From Ferruginibacter sp. (GTDB lineage: Bacteria > Bacteroidota > Bacteroidia > Chitinophagales > Chitinophagaceae), in NCBI GenBank assembly GCA_017988335.1, contig JAGNRZ010000008.1, positions 1 through 36,534 on the forward strand: a stretch of DNA of 36,534 nucleotides. Reading direction: 5' to 3'. Positions within the stretch are counted from its first letter, which is position 1; each line of letters starts with the position of its first letter. Of the stretch, positions 1 to 7,758 are shown one piece after another. Below the pieces are notes generated by a model. The model was not told where the DNA came from and did not search any database. It was given only the letters and a program-made list of their open reading frames with translations. Both the position numbers and the translations under genes were made by a program.

Positions 1-514
1 AGAATAACCTGGCCCATGCACACTTCCATAAGTAATGAGGCAAGTTGCCTTTTTGTTCCATAATATCAATTTCGCCGCATTGAGGCCAAGGTTTGGTATC
101 TATGTTTGAACCTAACATCCAAAATGCTGGCCATATTCCTGGGCCACTAGGTGTTTTTATTCTAGCTTCAAACCTACCATAGGCTTGAGAAAACAATCCT
201 TTTGTTTTTATACGGGCACTTGTAAAGCCTGATCCATTACTTAATGCAGTTATCATCAATTTTCCATCTGCATTTACAGCAACATTACTACTGTTATTTG
301 TATAAACTTGTAGCTCTGAATTGCCCCAACCGCCGCCGCCTAAATCAAAACCCCATTTAGCAGCATCAACTGCTCCGGGTGTATTAAACTCATCGCTCCA
401 AGCAAGTTCCCAGCTACGCTCTGGTAAGGTTTGCTTTGCTTCTTTTGTACATGAGGAAAAAAATATATAGCAAAATAGAGTTATAAATACTATTTTATGA
501 TTCGTTTTTTTCAT
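1..514 (-). CDS. GH16 family beta-glucanase lipoprotein (partial, apparently frameshifted)
   Basis: Reading from ATG at 514, the product starts with a lipoprotein signal (MKKTNHK, hydrophobic stretch, then FFSSC). It continues with GH16 landmarks: WELAWSDEFN, WGFDLGGGGWGNSELQ, GRFEARIKTP, GIWPAFWMLG and the catalytic motif GEIDIME, whose two Glu are nucleophile and acid/base in this family. The enzyme should cleave beta-1,3 or mixed-linked glucan at the cell surface. The gene runs off the left edge. After GEIDIMEQKGNLP the expected GH16 continuation TYGSVHGPGYS is present but in a different frame (about positions 1-30), so the copy appears frameshifted near positions 34-42 (see findings). It lies 58 bp downstream of the surface lipoprotein gene on the same strand and is probably in the same operon. 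Family call is firm; integrity is not. Confidence 0.85.
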   Translation of the reverse strand, partial: MKKTNHKIVFITLFCYIFFSSCTKEAKQTLPERSWELAWSDEFNTPGAVDAAKWGFDLGGGGWGNSELQVYTNNSSNVAVNADGKLMITALSNGSGFTSARIKTKGLFSQAYGRFEARIKTPSGPGIWPAFWMLGSNIDTKPWPQCGEIDIMEQKGNLPHYLWKCAWARLF

Positions 515-572
515 TATCAATTTTTTTGATGATATAATTAAAATATTCAAATATTGTTGTAACTAATTGTTC

Positions 573-3437
573 TTAATTACCAAATCTTATGTTATCAAAA
601 TAAATTACATTGTTAGACCCTCGTGCAATAAAATCGGGGAATATAATTACTTGCTTATATCCATTTCTTATTTGGGCTGTAAAGTCGAATGTAAGTTCCT
701 GCCAACCATTAATTACAGTGTTTGGCACTTTAATTTCTCCAAATGAAAAGCCAGTAGGATCTGCAAGTTTTATTCCTACATCACTTAAAGTTGTTTTGTA
801 CACCATTATTTTTATAATCTTATGAGCAGCATCCAAATCAAATATTGGCATACCAGATGGGCTATTGGCTGTTTCGCAACCTGCATATGGCTGCCCAGCT
901 TGTTGAGCACTAAACTTTGCTACTGTTGATGATGTATTAATACCTGTTGGGAATGGGTTTGCTACAAATTCAAGTGGAGGATTAGCTCCGTTTTCAAATA
1001 CATTCCAGGTCCAACTTGCACCAAATCCACCTGGTTCAAAGTTTATTACATCATTTAAGGTAAATGTGCCACCACCTGCAGGTACTTTCCAGAAATATAT
1101 ATTATCTAAGAAAATATCACTTGTGCCTGTACCTCCGTCAAATTTCATCTGAATAATATTGTTTAATGCCACTGGTGAAAAAGCCGAAAGAGGAATATCA
1201 ACACTGCTCCATCCAGAAGTAGGGACTGTAAGTGTAAATGGAGTTTCTACTGGGCCAGGGCTTATTAAATACACTTTTAACTGTGTGGCATTTGCTGAGT
1301 AAAAATCGAGATGTAAAAATCCGTAAGAAGAAACATTTTGATTACTTCCTAACTGAATACCCTGATAATTAAAAGTAGCATAGCGTAAAGTGTTATTACC
1401 TACAATAGGCGTTTGAGTTACTGCGGTAGATTGCCCCCAATTAGGATTAAAATCGGTACCTGCAACATTAGTATAAGTATCGCTAAAAACTGAAAGTACA
1501 TTTGCTTGTAACCTAGTTGGCACTGGTGCTGCAACCGTAGGCACAACGGGTGGTGCTGGATTTTTAAAGAAATAAATATTATCTAAATAAATATCGCTTC
1601 CGCTTGTGCCATCAAATTTCATTTGTATCACATTGTTCAATGCTACTGGTGCAAAAGATGAAAGAGGAATATCTACACTGTTCCATCCGGTAGTGGGTAC
1701 AGTTAATGTAAAAGGTGTTTCTACTCCGCCCGGGCTTATCAAATACACTTTAAGCAAATCTGCATTGGTGGAGTAATAATCTAAATGCAAGAATCCAAAA
1801 GAAGTTACATTTTGACCAGCACCAAACTGAACTCCCTGATAATTAAAATTAGCATAACGTAAGGTGTTATTTCCTACAATTGGTGTTTGCGTTACTTGCG
1901 TTGTTTGCCCCCAGTTAGGGTTAAAATCGGTACCAGCTACATTGGTATAAGTGTCGCTAAATATAGAACGAACATCGGCTGGTAGCCTTGTAGGCACAGG
2001 TGCTGCTACAGGCGGTACAGTAGGGTTTTTGTAAAAATAGATATTATCTAAATACACATTTGGTAAAGTACCAGATAATACCATTTGAGATAAATTGGCT
2101 CTGGTTGTAAGTCCTGTAAATGTTGATAAAGGTATGTCAATACTTATCCAATTGTTTGAAACTAAAGTTGGGCTGGTGATAGTAATTTCATGCTCTTTGT
2201 CATCGCCGTTTCCATACACTCCATCTGCACCATTGTCATGCAATAACACTTTAAAATTATTGGGTACAGTTGTGGCATCGGGTGTCCACATATCCATATG
2301 TAAAAAACGCATAGCACTTGCATTAATGCGATTAGTACTAAATACCACACCTACAAAATTTAAATTTCTGTACCTAATAACATCATCATTATTTACTTTA
2401 ATAAAATAGTTATCGGTGGTAGAATATTGCCAATGAGGATTCCAGCTATCAATAGGAACATTTGTATAGGTATTGCTGTATAATGAAATTACATCTGTTG
2501 CATTTCTGGTAGGTGCTGGTGCTGCGGTTGTAGGCCCTAAAGGTAAACCAGTAGAAGTTATTCTTAAAGAACCAGTAGCTGAGCTATTCCCCAATTTAGC
2601 TGTAATAGTAGTGGTGCCAGCATCTACTACCGATACAATTCCATTATTAGTAACACTAGCAATAACTGGCGATGAAGAAATGAATGTAAAATAATAAGGC
2701 GAAATATCTACTATTTGATTTACTCCAGTAGGTAAGTTAACAGAAGCCTGTAAACCGTCAATGGTTATTTTATCTCCAGTTTCAGCATTTGCAATAACTT
2801 TATTTTGACCTAATAAAATAATACCCGTAAGATTTCCAAGATCTGCCACCTTTTCAAACTTCACTTCATCTATCCAAAAAGTATAACCTCTTCCATTTTC
2901 TGGGCCTGTTGAGTAATACATTAATCCTTTTTCGGCAGTAAGTTTAGATGCATCAGGTATTGGAATAATTACTTTTTTCCAATTGCTGTTAACAGGCAAG
3001 CCACTTATACTAACTTGATATTTATTTTCACCAAAATCGTTACCAAAGCCTATTACACCAATGTTTGCTGGTTGTGTAGCTTTAATATAAAAAGTAAGTG
3101 CATTGTATTCACTTAAATTTCTGCCAGTTTTACTTAAAAATACACCACCAGCATAAGAGCCATTTGGGCTGTTAGCATCTGGCACTTCAAATCGCATAGA
3201 CTGTGCAGTACCATTGTAGGTCATTTGTTTATCTACTTGAAATGCTTTTACATCCGACCCTCCAAAAGCTGCGTAAGCAAGGTCGCTAGTGAAATCATCG
3301 ATAAACACTTCGGCTGTAGTGGGAAATGTGGGATTTTGCAAATCGCCTAAATCTCTTTTTTTACATCCAAGATTGATAGTTATTATTACTGCAAAAAGGC
3401 AAAATAATAAGTTGTAAATGGATTGATTTTTTTTCAT
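573..3437 (-). CDS. Multidomain surface glycan-binding lipoprotein with Big2-like domain and tandem repeats
   Basis: I place the start at ATG 3437 (954 aa) rather than at 3464, because the lipoprotein signal MKKNQSIYNLLFCLF...INLGC begins there, with the lipidated Cys at residue 25. The order is: an N-terminal CBM-like beta-sandwich (about 35-195, ending FWIDEVKFEK); a bacterial Ig-like Big2 domain (about 205-295, with ASVTNNGIVSVVDAGTTTITA); three tandem modules of about 155 residues, each starting AAPxPTR and ending YLDNIYF or FLDNIYF; and a C-terminal beta-sandwich ending YFDNIRFGN. No catalytic site is recognised. The arrangement fits a surface glycan-binding protein of a polysaccharide utilisation locus that captures glucan for the neighbouring GH16 and clan-A hydrolases. 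It lies 33 bp downstream of the hydrolase-barrel gene, so co-transcription is likely. The binding function is inferred from domain style and context, not from identified ligand residues. Confidence 0.75.
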   Translation of the reverse strand: MKKNQSIYNLLFCLFAVIITINLGCKKRDLGDLQNPTFPTTAEVFIDDFTSDLAYAAFGGSDVKAFQVDKQMTYNGTAQSMRFEVPDANSPNGSYAGGVFLSKTGRNLSEYNALTFYIKATQPANIGVIGFGNDFGENKYQVSISGLPVNSNWKKVIIPIPDASKLTAEKGLMYYSTGPENGRGYTFWIDEVKFEKVADLGNLTGIILLGQNKVIANAETGDKITIDGLQASVNLPTGVNQIVDISPYYFTFISSSPVIASVTNNGIVSVVDAGTTTITAKLGNSSATGSLRITSTGLPLGPTTAAPAPTRNATDVISLYSNTYTNVPIDSWNPHWQYSTTDNYFIKVNNDDVIRYRNLNFVGVVFSTNRINASAMRFLHMDMWTPDATTVPNNFKVLLHDNGADGVYGNGDDKEHEITITSPTLVSNNWISIDIPLSTFTGLTTRANLSQMVLSGTLPNVYLDNIYFYKNPTVPPVAAPVPTRLPADVRSIFSDTYTNVAGTDFNPNWGQTTQVTQTPIVGNNTLRYANFNYQGVQFGAGQNVTSFGFLHLDYYSTNADLLKVYLISPGGVETPFTLTVPTTGWNSVDIPLSSFAPVALNNVIQMKFDGTSGSDIYLDNIYFFKNPAPPVVPTVAAPVPTRLQANVLSVFSDTYTNVAGTDFNPNWGQSTAVTQTPIVGNNTLRYATFNYQGIQLGSNQNVSSYGFLHLDFYSANATQLKVYLISPGPVETPFTLTVPTSGWSSVDIPLSAFSPVALNNIIQMKFDGGTGTSDIFLDNIYFWKVPAGGGTFTLNDVINFEPGGFGASWTWNVFENGANPPLEFVANPFPTGINTSSTVAKFSAQQAGQPYAGCETANSPSGMPIFDLDAAHKIIKIMVYKTTLSDVGIKLADPTGFSFGEIKVPNTVINGWQELTFDFTAQIRNGYKQVIIFPDFIARGSNNVIYFDNIRFGN
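1081..2530 (-). repeat. Three tandem coding repeats in the surface lipoprotein gene
   Basis: Three consecutive units encode the AAPxPTR...LDNIYF module: roughly 2020-2530 (divergent), 1555-2010 and 1081-1536. The last two are close at DNA level and share long blocks, for example the stretches encoding SDTYTNVAGTDFNPNWGQ and TQTPIVGNNTLRYA. Differences are scattered point changes, as expected for an old duplication under selection. Boundaries are approximate because they were taken from the protein repeats. Confidence 0.85.
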
Positions 3438-3470
3438 TTTAATATTTTTTAAGTTATTATGCAATCGTTT

Positions 3471-6400
3471 TTATTTTCCTAGGTTAAATTGTATATAGGT
3501 TCTTAACTCCCACTCGTTTCCATCAGGAAAACCAATAGCATTAGGATCTGGTACCCAATTGCCTGCTCCATCTAATGTTTTAGTAGGAGAGTATCTTGGT
3601 GAATATTTGTTTAATGTTCTAAACGTACCTCTAATACCAATTTTAGTTCCTGCTTGAATAAACCAATCTGGCTTACCAATTTCGGTTGATAAATCGGCTA
3701 TCCACTGCATTGGGAAAGTAAGGTTAAAATCTCTATGATAGTCAAAAGGACCCCAATCGTTAAACTTACCTATGGTCATTAATTTTGTTTTCTTGTAAAT
3801 TGTTCTAATATCAAAACCATATCTATTAATAGTTCTTGAATCACTACCGTTAGCTTGTCCGTTACCAGCATACAAGTTAGCTATTACACCAAAGTTTGAA
3901 TTAAGTTTAGAAACAATACGAGTATTTACCTCCCACAAATCTTGTGCTGGTGCAGAGCCAGGGAAAACAAATGTTGTTCTACCATTTCCTAAAATACCAA
4001 TAGCAGCATCTTGCACTGTAGGCAAGTGGCGATATACTACTCCAGCACTGGCTGCAAATTTTGCATCCTCGGCTCTATCGTTATCCCACTCATACATCCA
4101 AGTACCTGGTGTAGGGTCGTAGGTTAACAATAATTCTCCTGCTACTGTTTCTCTGTTTGATCTTACAGAAAATGGATCATCTAAAATATTTCTTGGTCTG
4201 CCTGGAGCTAACACATCTGAAGGTATTGGCCCTTCAATAGGCTTTTGGTATAAAAAGTTGGGAGCAATTTGAAACTTGCCAACATTTACAGCAAAACCAC
4301 TTAATACATTATACATATTACCGCTACCTACATCTTTCAATCTCCAACCTGTAATTGTTTTTGTTTGATCGTATCCGCCATTAGCAACTAAACCCATATA
4401 TGATGCTAAGCCGTACCATTGTACTGGTCCTGTAGCATAGGTTAGTTTTATTTTACCACCAAAGTTGTCTTGCGTTTTTATTTGATCTTGATACACATTA
4501 CCATCTCTCATTAATTGAAAAGTTCTACCATTTAAAGGTTGCCCTGCCCATAAACCGCCAATATCAAATCCAAATTTTGCAAACTTTCTAGAAATGCTTA
4601 ATGCTGCTCTTCTAGTTTTTGGTGTAGGTACAGCAAACGAACTTTGTAAACCACTACGTTGTGTTATATCTTCATGAAACATACCCGTAATGTTGAAGTT
4701 TTTTACACTACGATTATACTTTACTAATACAGCTGGGTTAGCTCCCCACCAAAGCTCTGGACCAAATGCAACTTTTAAACCTTTAATGGCTTTTTTGCCT
4801 TCTATTTCAAAACCAAATGGAGCTTCGCCATTATATATATCTATGTTAGGTCCGTAGTTTGCTTCTGGATATAGTCCAAAAAAATCTCCTTCGTAACCCC
4901 AATGGTAATGACCTGTTCTATAAAAACCTGTAAGGTTAAAATATTTTTGATTCCAGTTAAAACTACTTCTATATAATTGTACTCTATTGTTTGAGCTTAT
5001 TTGTTGTGTGCCTGTAGGAGTATTTACAGTAATTTTTCTTCCTCTGTTTTCATAAAAAACTTCGTCAATTGGATTTTCGGCAACATTGCCTAATACATTA
5101 AACTGTACATTAACAGTTACATTTTGTGTAGGCTTAGCTGTTACTCCTATATTAAACGATTGCATGTGATCAAAACCTAATCTATTAGGATAGCTATTTG
5201 CTAAAGCTGGTTCGTTAGATTTTGGAGTAGTAATTAAGCTACCTCCTGTATTGTAAGTGCTAAAGTTTGCTTGTAAATCGCTTAAATAAATTTTGCTTTC
5301 ACTTTCTGCGTTTCCTTTATTGCCGCCTGCTCTCATAACTGCATCGGCTACTTGTATATTATCTAAACTATTCATTTGTAGTTTAGCATTAGCATTGTAG
5401 GGATTAAATTGGTGAACATCTTTTAAAGCATAATAAGCTGCTCTAGGATATAATGGGTAATTACCATTTTCATCTGTTTTACCTTTTGCACAAATACCAA
5501 ACCACTCTTCGTTCATATTGTTTTCGCCCTTTTCAAAATCGTTTGAATAACCTCCGTTTGACCAAGAAGCGGCTGCATCATGTTCATCTAAATTGGTAGT
5601 TTGCCCTGTTTTCCACCAGCCATCGCTAAACTGAAATGTAAAACCACCTATGCTATTGTTAGACTTGCCCATACCAGCAGCATTGGCATAAATTTCTTTC
5701 CAATTACTTACTAATACTTTTGCTTGATAATCTTGGTCTTCTTTATTTGCCTTAGCATTATAAGCATCTGCACCAAACTCTGTAAGTAATACAGGCTTGT
5801 TAATTTGTGCTTTTGCTTTTTCGTACAAATCCGTAAAAGTTAAACCTCTATAAGAATTAACACCCAAAATATCTACATCCTTACACTCTTTGGCAATAAT
5901 ATCACTAAATAACAAATCGCCATTGCAAATTGCTATGGGGTGATTTGTACTTACTGCTTTCATTTCTTTAACAGCATCATTAAATAATTTATATAAATAA
6001 TAGGCGTCTTTGGTAGATTTTCTATCTTCTACAGGAATATTTTCTGTTTCGGCACCTCTCCAAAATAATCCGTAATTATTTTCATTACCTAATAGGTATA
6101 ATAATAAACCTGGTGTTTGATTATATTGAGATACCATTTCTTTTACTTCTTTAAATAAAAGTTCTTTTACTGCTGCATTTGAATAATCGGTATTAGCTTG
6201 CCATGCTCCTTTTATGGTTAAGCCATATCTACCAAAAGAGTGATTAAGCATGGTATAAATACCATAGTTTTCATAAATGTATTTTATCCATTTTGCTGGT
6301 ACGCCAGTATATTGGCGAATAGTATTTACACCCATATTCTTTAGCAATGGCATTTCATAATCTAATGCAGCTTTAATAACACTTTCTGGCTGCGTCCATA

Positions 6401-6584
6401 AGCTGTAAGAATAGTTAGTTCCAACTGGAAAGTAATCCCAGTTCATACCATTCACAAAAAAATCTTTACCATTTACAGATAATTTCATACCATCAGAATC
6501 ATTTTTTACAGCTACTTTATTTACCTGTGCAGATAAGTTTGTAGCTAAAAAAACAATGGCAAAAGCAAAAGCAATTTTTCTCAT
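3471..6584 (-). CDS. Clan-A glycoside hydrolase (GH2/GH72-like) fused to a putative outer-membrane beta-barrel
   Basis: ATG 6584 is preferred (1037 aa) because MRKIAFAFAIVFLATNLSAQ is a clean signal peptide; the open frame extends to 6692 without a credible leader. Residues about 30-400 form a TIM-barrel hydrolase: VNGKDFFVNGMNWDYFP, NMGVNTIRQY, the acid/base motif LLGNENNYG (Glu about 168) and the nucleophile motif VLLTEFGADAY (Glu about 269). The layout recalls GH2 TIM barrels and fungal GH72 beta-1,3-glucanosyltransferases. From about 430 to the end the sequence changes to short alternating amphipathic strands rich in Tyr, Trp, Phe and Gly (for example KLTYATGPVQWYGLASYMG), ending WELRTYIQFNLGK, which resembles an outer-membrane barrel. 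It is first in an operon with the surface lipoprotein and GH16 genes, so beta-glucan is the likely substrate. Hydrolase fold is confident; exact family, linkage and barrel topology are inferred. Confidence 0.75.
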   Translation of the reverse strand: MRKIAFAFAIVFLATNLSAQVNKVAVKNDSDGMKLSVNGKDFFVNGMNWDYFPVGTNYSYSLWTQPESVIKAALDYEMPLLKNMGVNTIRQYTGVPAKWIKYIYENYGIYTMLNHSFGRYGLTIKGAWQANTDYSNAAVKELLFKEVKEMVSQYNQTPGLLLYLLGNENNYGLFWRGAETENIPVEDRKSTKDAYYLYKLFNDAVKEMKAVSTNHPIAICNGDLLFSDIIAKECKDVDILGVNSYRGLTFTDLYEKAKAQINKPVLLTEFGADAYNAKANKEDQDYQAKVLVSNWKEIYANAAGMGKSNNSIGGFTFQFSDGWWKTGQTTNLDEHDAAASWSNGGYSNDFEKGENNMNEEWFGICAKGKTDENGNYPLYPRAAYYALKDVHQFNPYNANAKLQMNSLDNIQVADAVMRAGGNKGNAESESKIYLSDLQANFSTYNTGGSLITTPKSNEPALANSYPNRLGFDHMQSFNIGVTAKPTQNVTVNVQFNVLGNVAENPIDEVFYENRGRKITVNTPTGTQQISSNNRVQLYRSSFNWNQKYFNLTGFYRTGHYHWGYEGDFFGLYPEANYGPNIDIYNGEAPFGFEIEGKKAIKGLKVAFGPELWWGANPAVLVKYNRSVKNFNITGMFHEDITQRSGLQSSFAVPTPKTRRAALSISRKFAKFGFDIGGLWAGQPLNGRTFQLMRDGNVYQDQIKTQDNFGGKIKLTYATGPVQWYGLASYMGLVANGGYDQTKTITGWRLKDVGSGNMYNVLSGFAVNVGKFQIAPNFLYQKPIEGPIPSDVLAPGRPRNILDDPFSVRSNRETVAGELLLTYDPTPGTWMYEWDNDRAEDAKFAASAGVVYRHLPTVQDAAIGILGNGRTTFVFPGSAPAQDLWEVNTRIVSKLNSNFGVIANLYAGNGQANGSDSRTINRYGFDIRTIYKKTKLMTIGKFNDWGPFDYHRDFNLTFPMQWIADLSTEIGKPDWFIQAGTKIGIRGTFRTLNKYSPRYSPTKTLDGAGNWVPDPNAIGFPDGNEWELRTYIQFNLGK

Positions 6585-6961
6585 AAATTGTGTTTTATAT
6601 TTAAGCATGTTACTCACTAAAATGAGCGTTTTAGAACATTTTTTAATAGTATAAAAAGTATAAATTACGGGGAGGTGTAAATGACACAACAATTAAATTT
6701 GAATAATGTTTATTTACACATTCTCATTATAACCCTATTACAAAAAATTTAATCTTACAAAAATTACTGAGTGATTACTGTTATGTTTAGTTTGGCGAAA
6801 CAACAGATAGCAAAGTCAATATGGCAAAACATTACAAGCAAATCATAATACCGCTTTGAGGTTTTCATTGCGTTATTATGACACAATGTAAACAAATGTT
6901 TTATTATTATCAAAAAAAAATTATATTTTTTTACAATGAATAATTTAGTTTAGAGGATTGT
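6585..6961. promoter_or_regulatory. Divergent intergenic region between glycan operon and NUDIX regulator, with candidate operator repeats
   Basis: This 377-bp AT-rich region must hold both divergent promoters. It has an interrupted palindrome GTGTAAATGACAC at 6675-6687, an inverted copy TTTACAC at 6713-6719, a second ATGACACAA word at 6878-6886 and TGTAAAC at 6887-6893. The repeated TGTAAA and ATGACACAA words are plausible half-sites for the adjacent regulator, but the match is short and the region is AT-rich. No clean TAnnTTTG box was found on either strand. Confidence 0.35.
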
Positions 6962-7735
6962 ATGGGAAAAAATGTATGGATAAATGCACTTTTAAGCAAT
7001 GGAGAACACAACTTTCTTCATTCATTATCAGTGGATTGTATAATATTTGGCTTTCACAAAAATCAATTAAAGGTTTTACTACTTAAACACCGCCACTTAA
7101 ATATGTGGGCTTTACCTGGCGGATTTATTTATAAAGATGAGCCAGCCGATGATGCTGCTTACAGGGTGCTAAAAGAAAGAACTGGCTTAAATGAAATTTT
7201 TTTACAGCAGTTTTATACGTTTGGTGAGCCTAATAGATCGGATAAAGAGTTTCATCTACGAGACTTACAAAAAGATGGTATTGATACCTCAGAAGATTTA
7301 TGGATTTTACAAAGATTTGTTACCATAGGTTACTATGCTTTGGTAGAGTTTTCAAAAGTTACTTTACCCTCGGATGTTGTTGCCGAACAATGCATTTGGT
7401 GGGATATTGACAATATTCCTACTTTAATTTTAGATCATAAACAAATATTAGATAAAGCCTTAACTGCACTTCGTACACAACTTACATATCAACCTATTGG
7501 GTACAAATTACTACCCGAAAAATTTACAATGCCAGAACTACAAAAACTGTACGAAACAATTTTGGATAAAAAATTAGACCGAAGAAATTTTCAACGAAAA
7601 ATTTTGGGGTTTGGCATTCTAAATAAATTAGACGAAATAAAAAAAGGAGTTGCACATAAAGCCCCGTTTCTTTACTCATTTAATTTAGAAAAGTATAACG
7701 ATGCTTTAAAGATGGGTTTTAATGCTGGGTGGTAA
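6962..7735 (+). CDS. NUDIX-domain/winged-helix transcriptional regulator (NrtR/AraR type)
   Basis: This 257-aa protein has an N-terminal NUDIX fold (residues about 20-150, ALPGGFIYKDEPADDAAYRV) and a C-terminal winged-helix region (about 165-240, TMPELQKLYETILDKKLDRR followed by NFQRKILGFGIL). This is the architecture of NrtR-family regulators, which in Bacteroidota often sense sugar metabolites and control adjacent carbohydrate genes. In the NUDIX box the canonical REUXEEXGU reads RVLKERTGL, so two of the metal-binding Glu are replaced (E to V and E to R). That suggests ligand sensing without hydrolysis. It is divergently oriented to the glucan-type operon starting at 6584, the natural candidate regulon. 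Family and position are seen directly; the effector and regulon are inferred. Confidence 0.88.
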   Translation: MGKNVWINALLSNGEHNFLHSLSVDCIIFGFHKNQLKVLLLKHRHLNMWALPGGFIYKDEPADDAAYRVLKERTGLNEIFLQQFYTFGEPNRSDKEFHLRDLQKDGIDTSEDLWILQRFVTIGYYALVEFSKVTLPSDVVAEQCIWWDIDNIPTLILDHKQILDKALTALRTQLTYQPIGYKLLPEKFTMPELQKLYETILDKKLDRRNFQRKILGFGILNKLDEIKKGVAHKAPFLYSFNLEKYNDALKMGFNAGW

Positions 7736-7758
7736 AATTGTATGTAAATAACTCTAAC

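Noticed and set aside
2095-2409. 104-aa plus-strand frame inside the surface lipoprotein gene
   Set aside because: Antisense shadow of a well-supported coding repeat; low-complexity composition.
6600-6692. N-terminal extension of the hydrolase-barrel gene to 6692
   Set aside because: The extension lacks export features and would place the signal peptide internally; ATG 6584 gives a clean signal peptide.
7736-7758. Terminator between the NUDIX regulator and amidase genes
   Set aside because: Only a weak TGTAAA/TTTACA match; no stable stem or T-run in the 23-bp gap.
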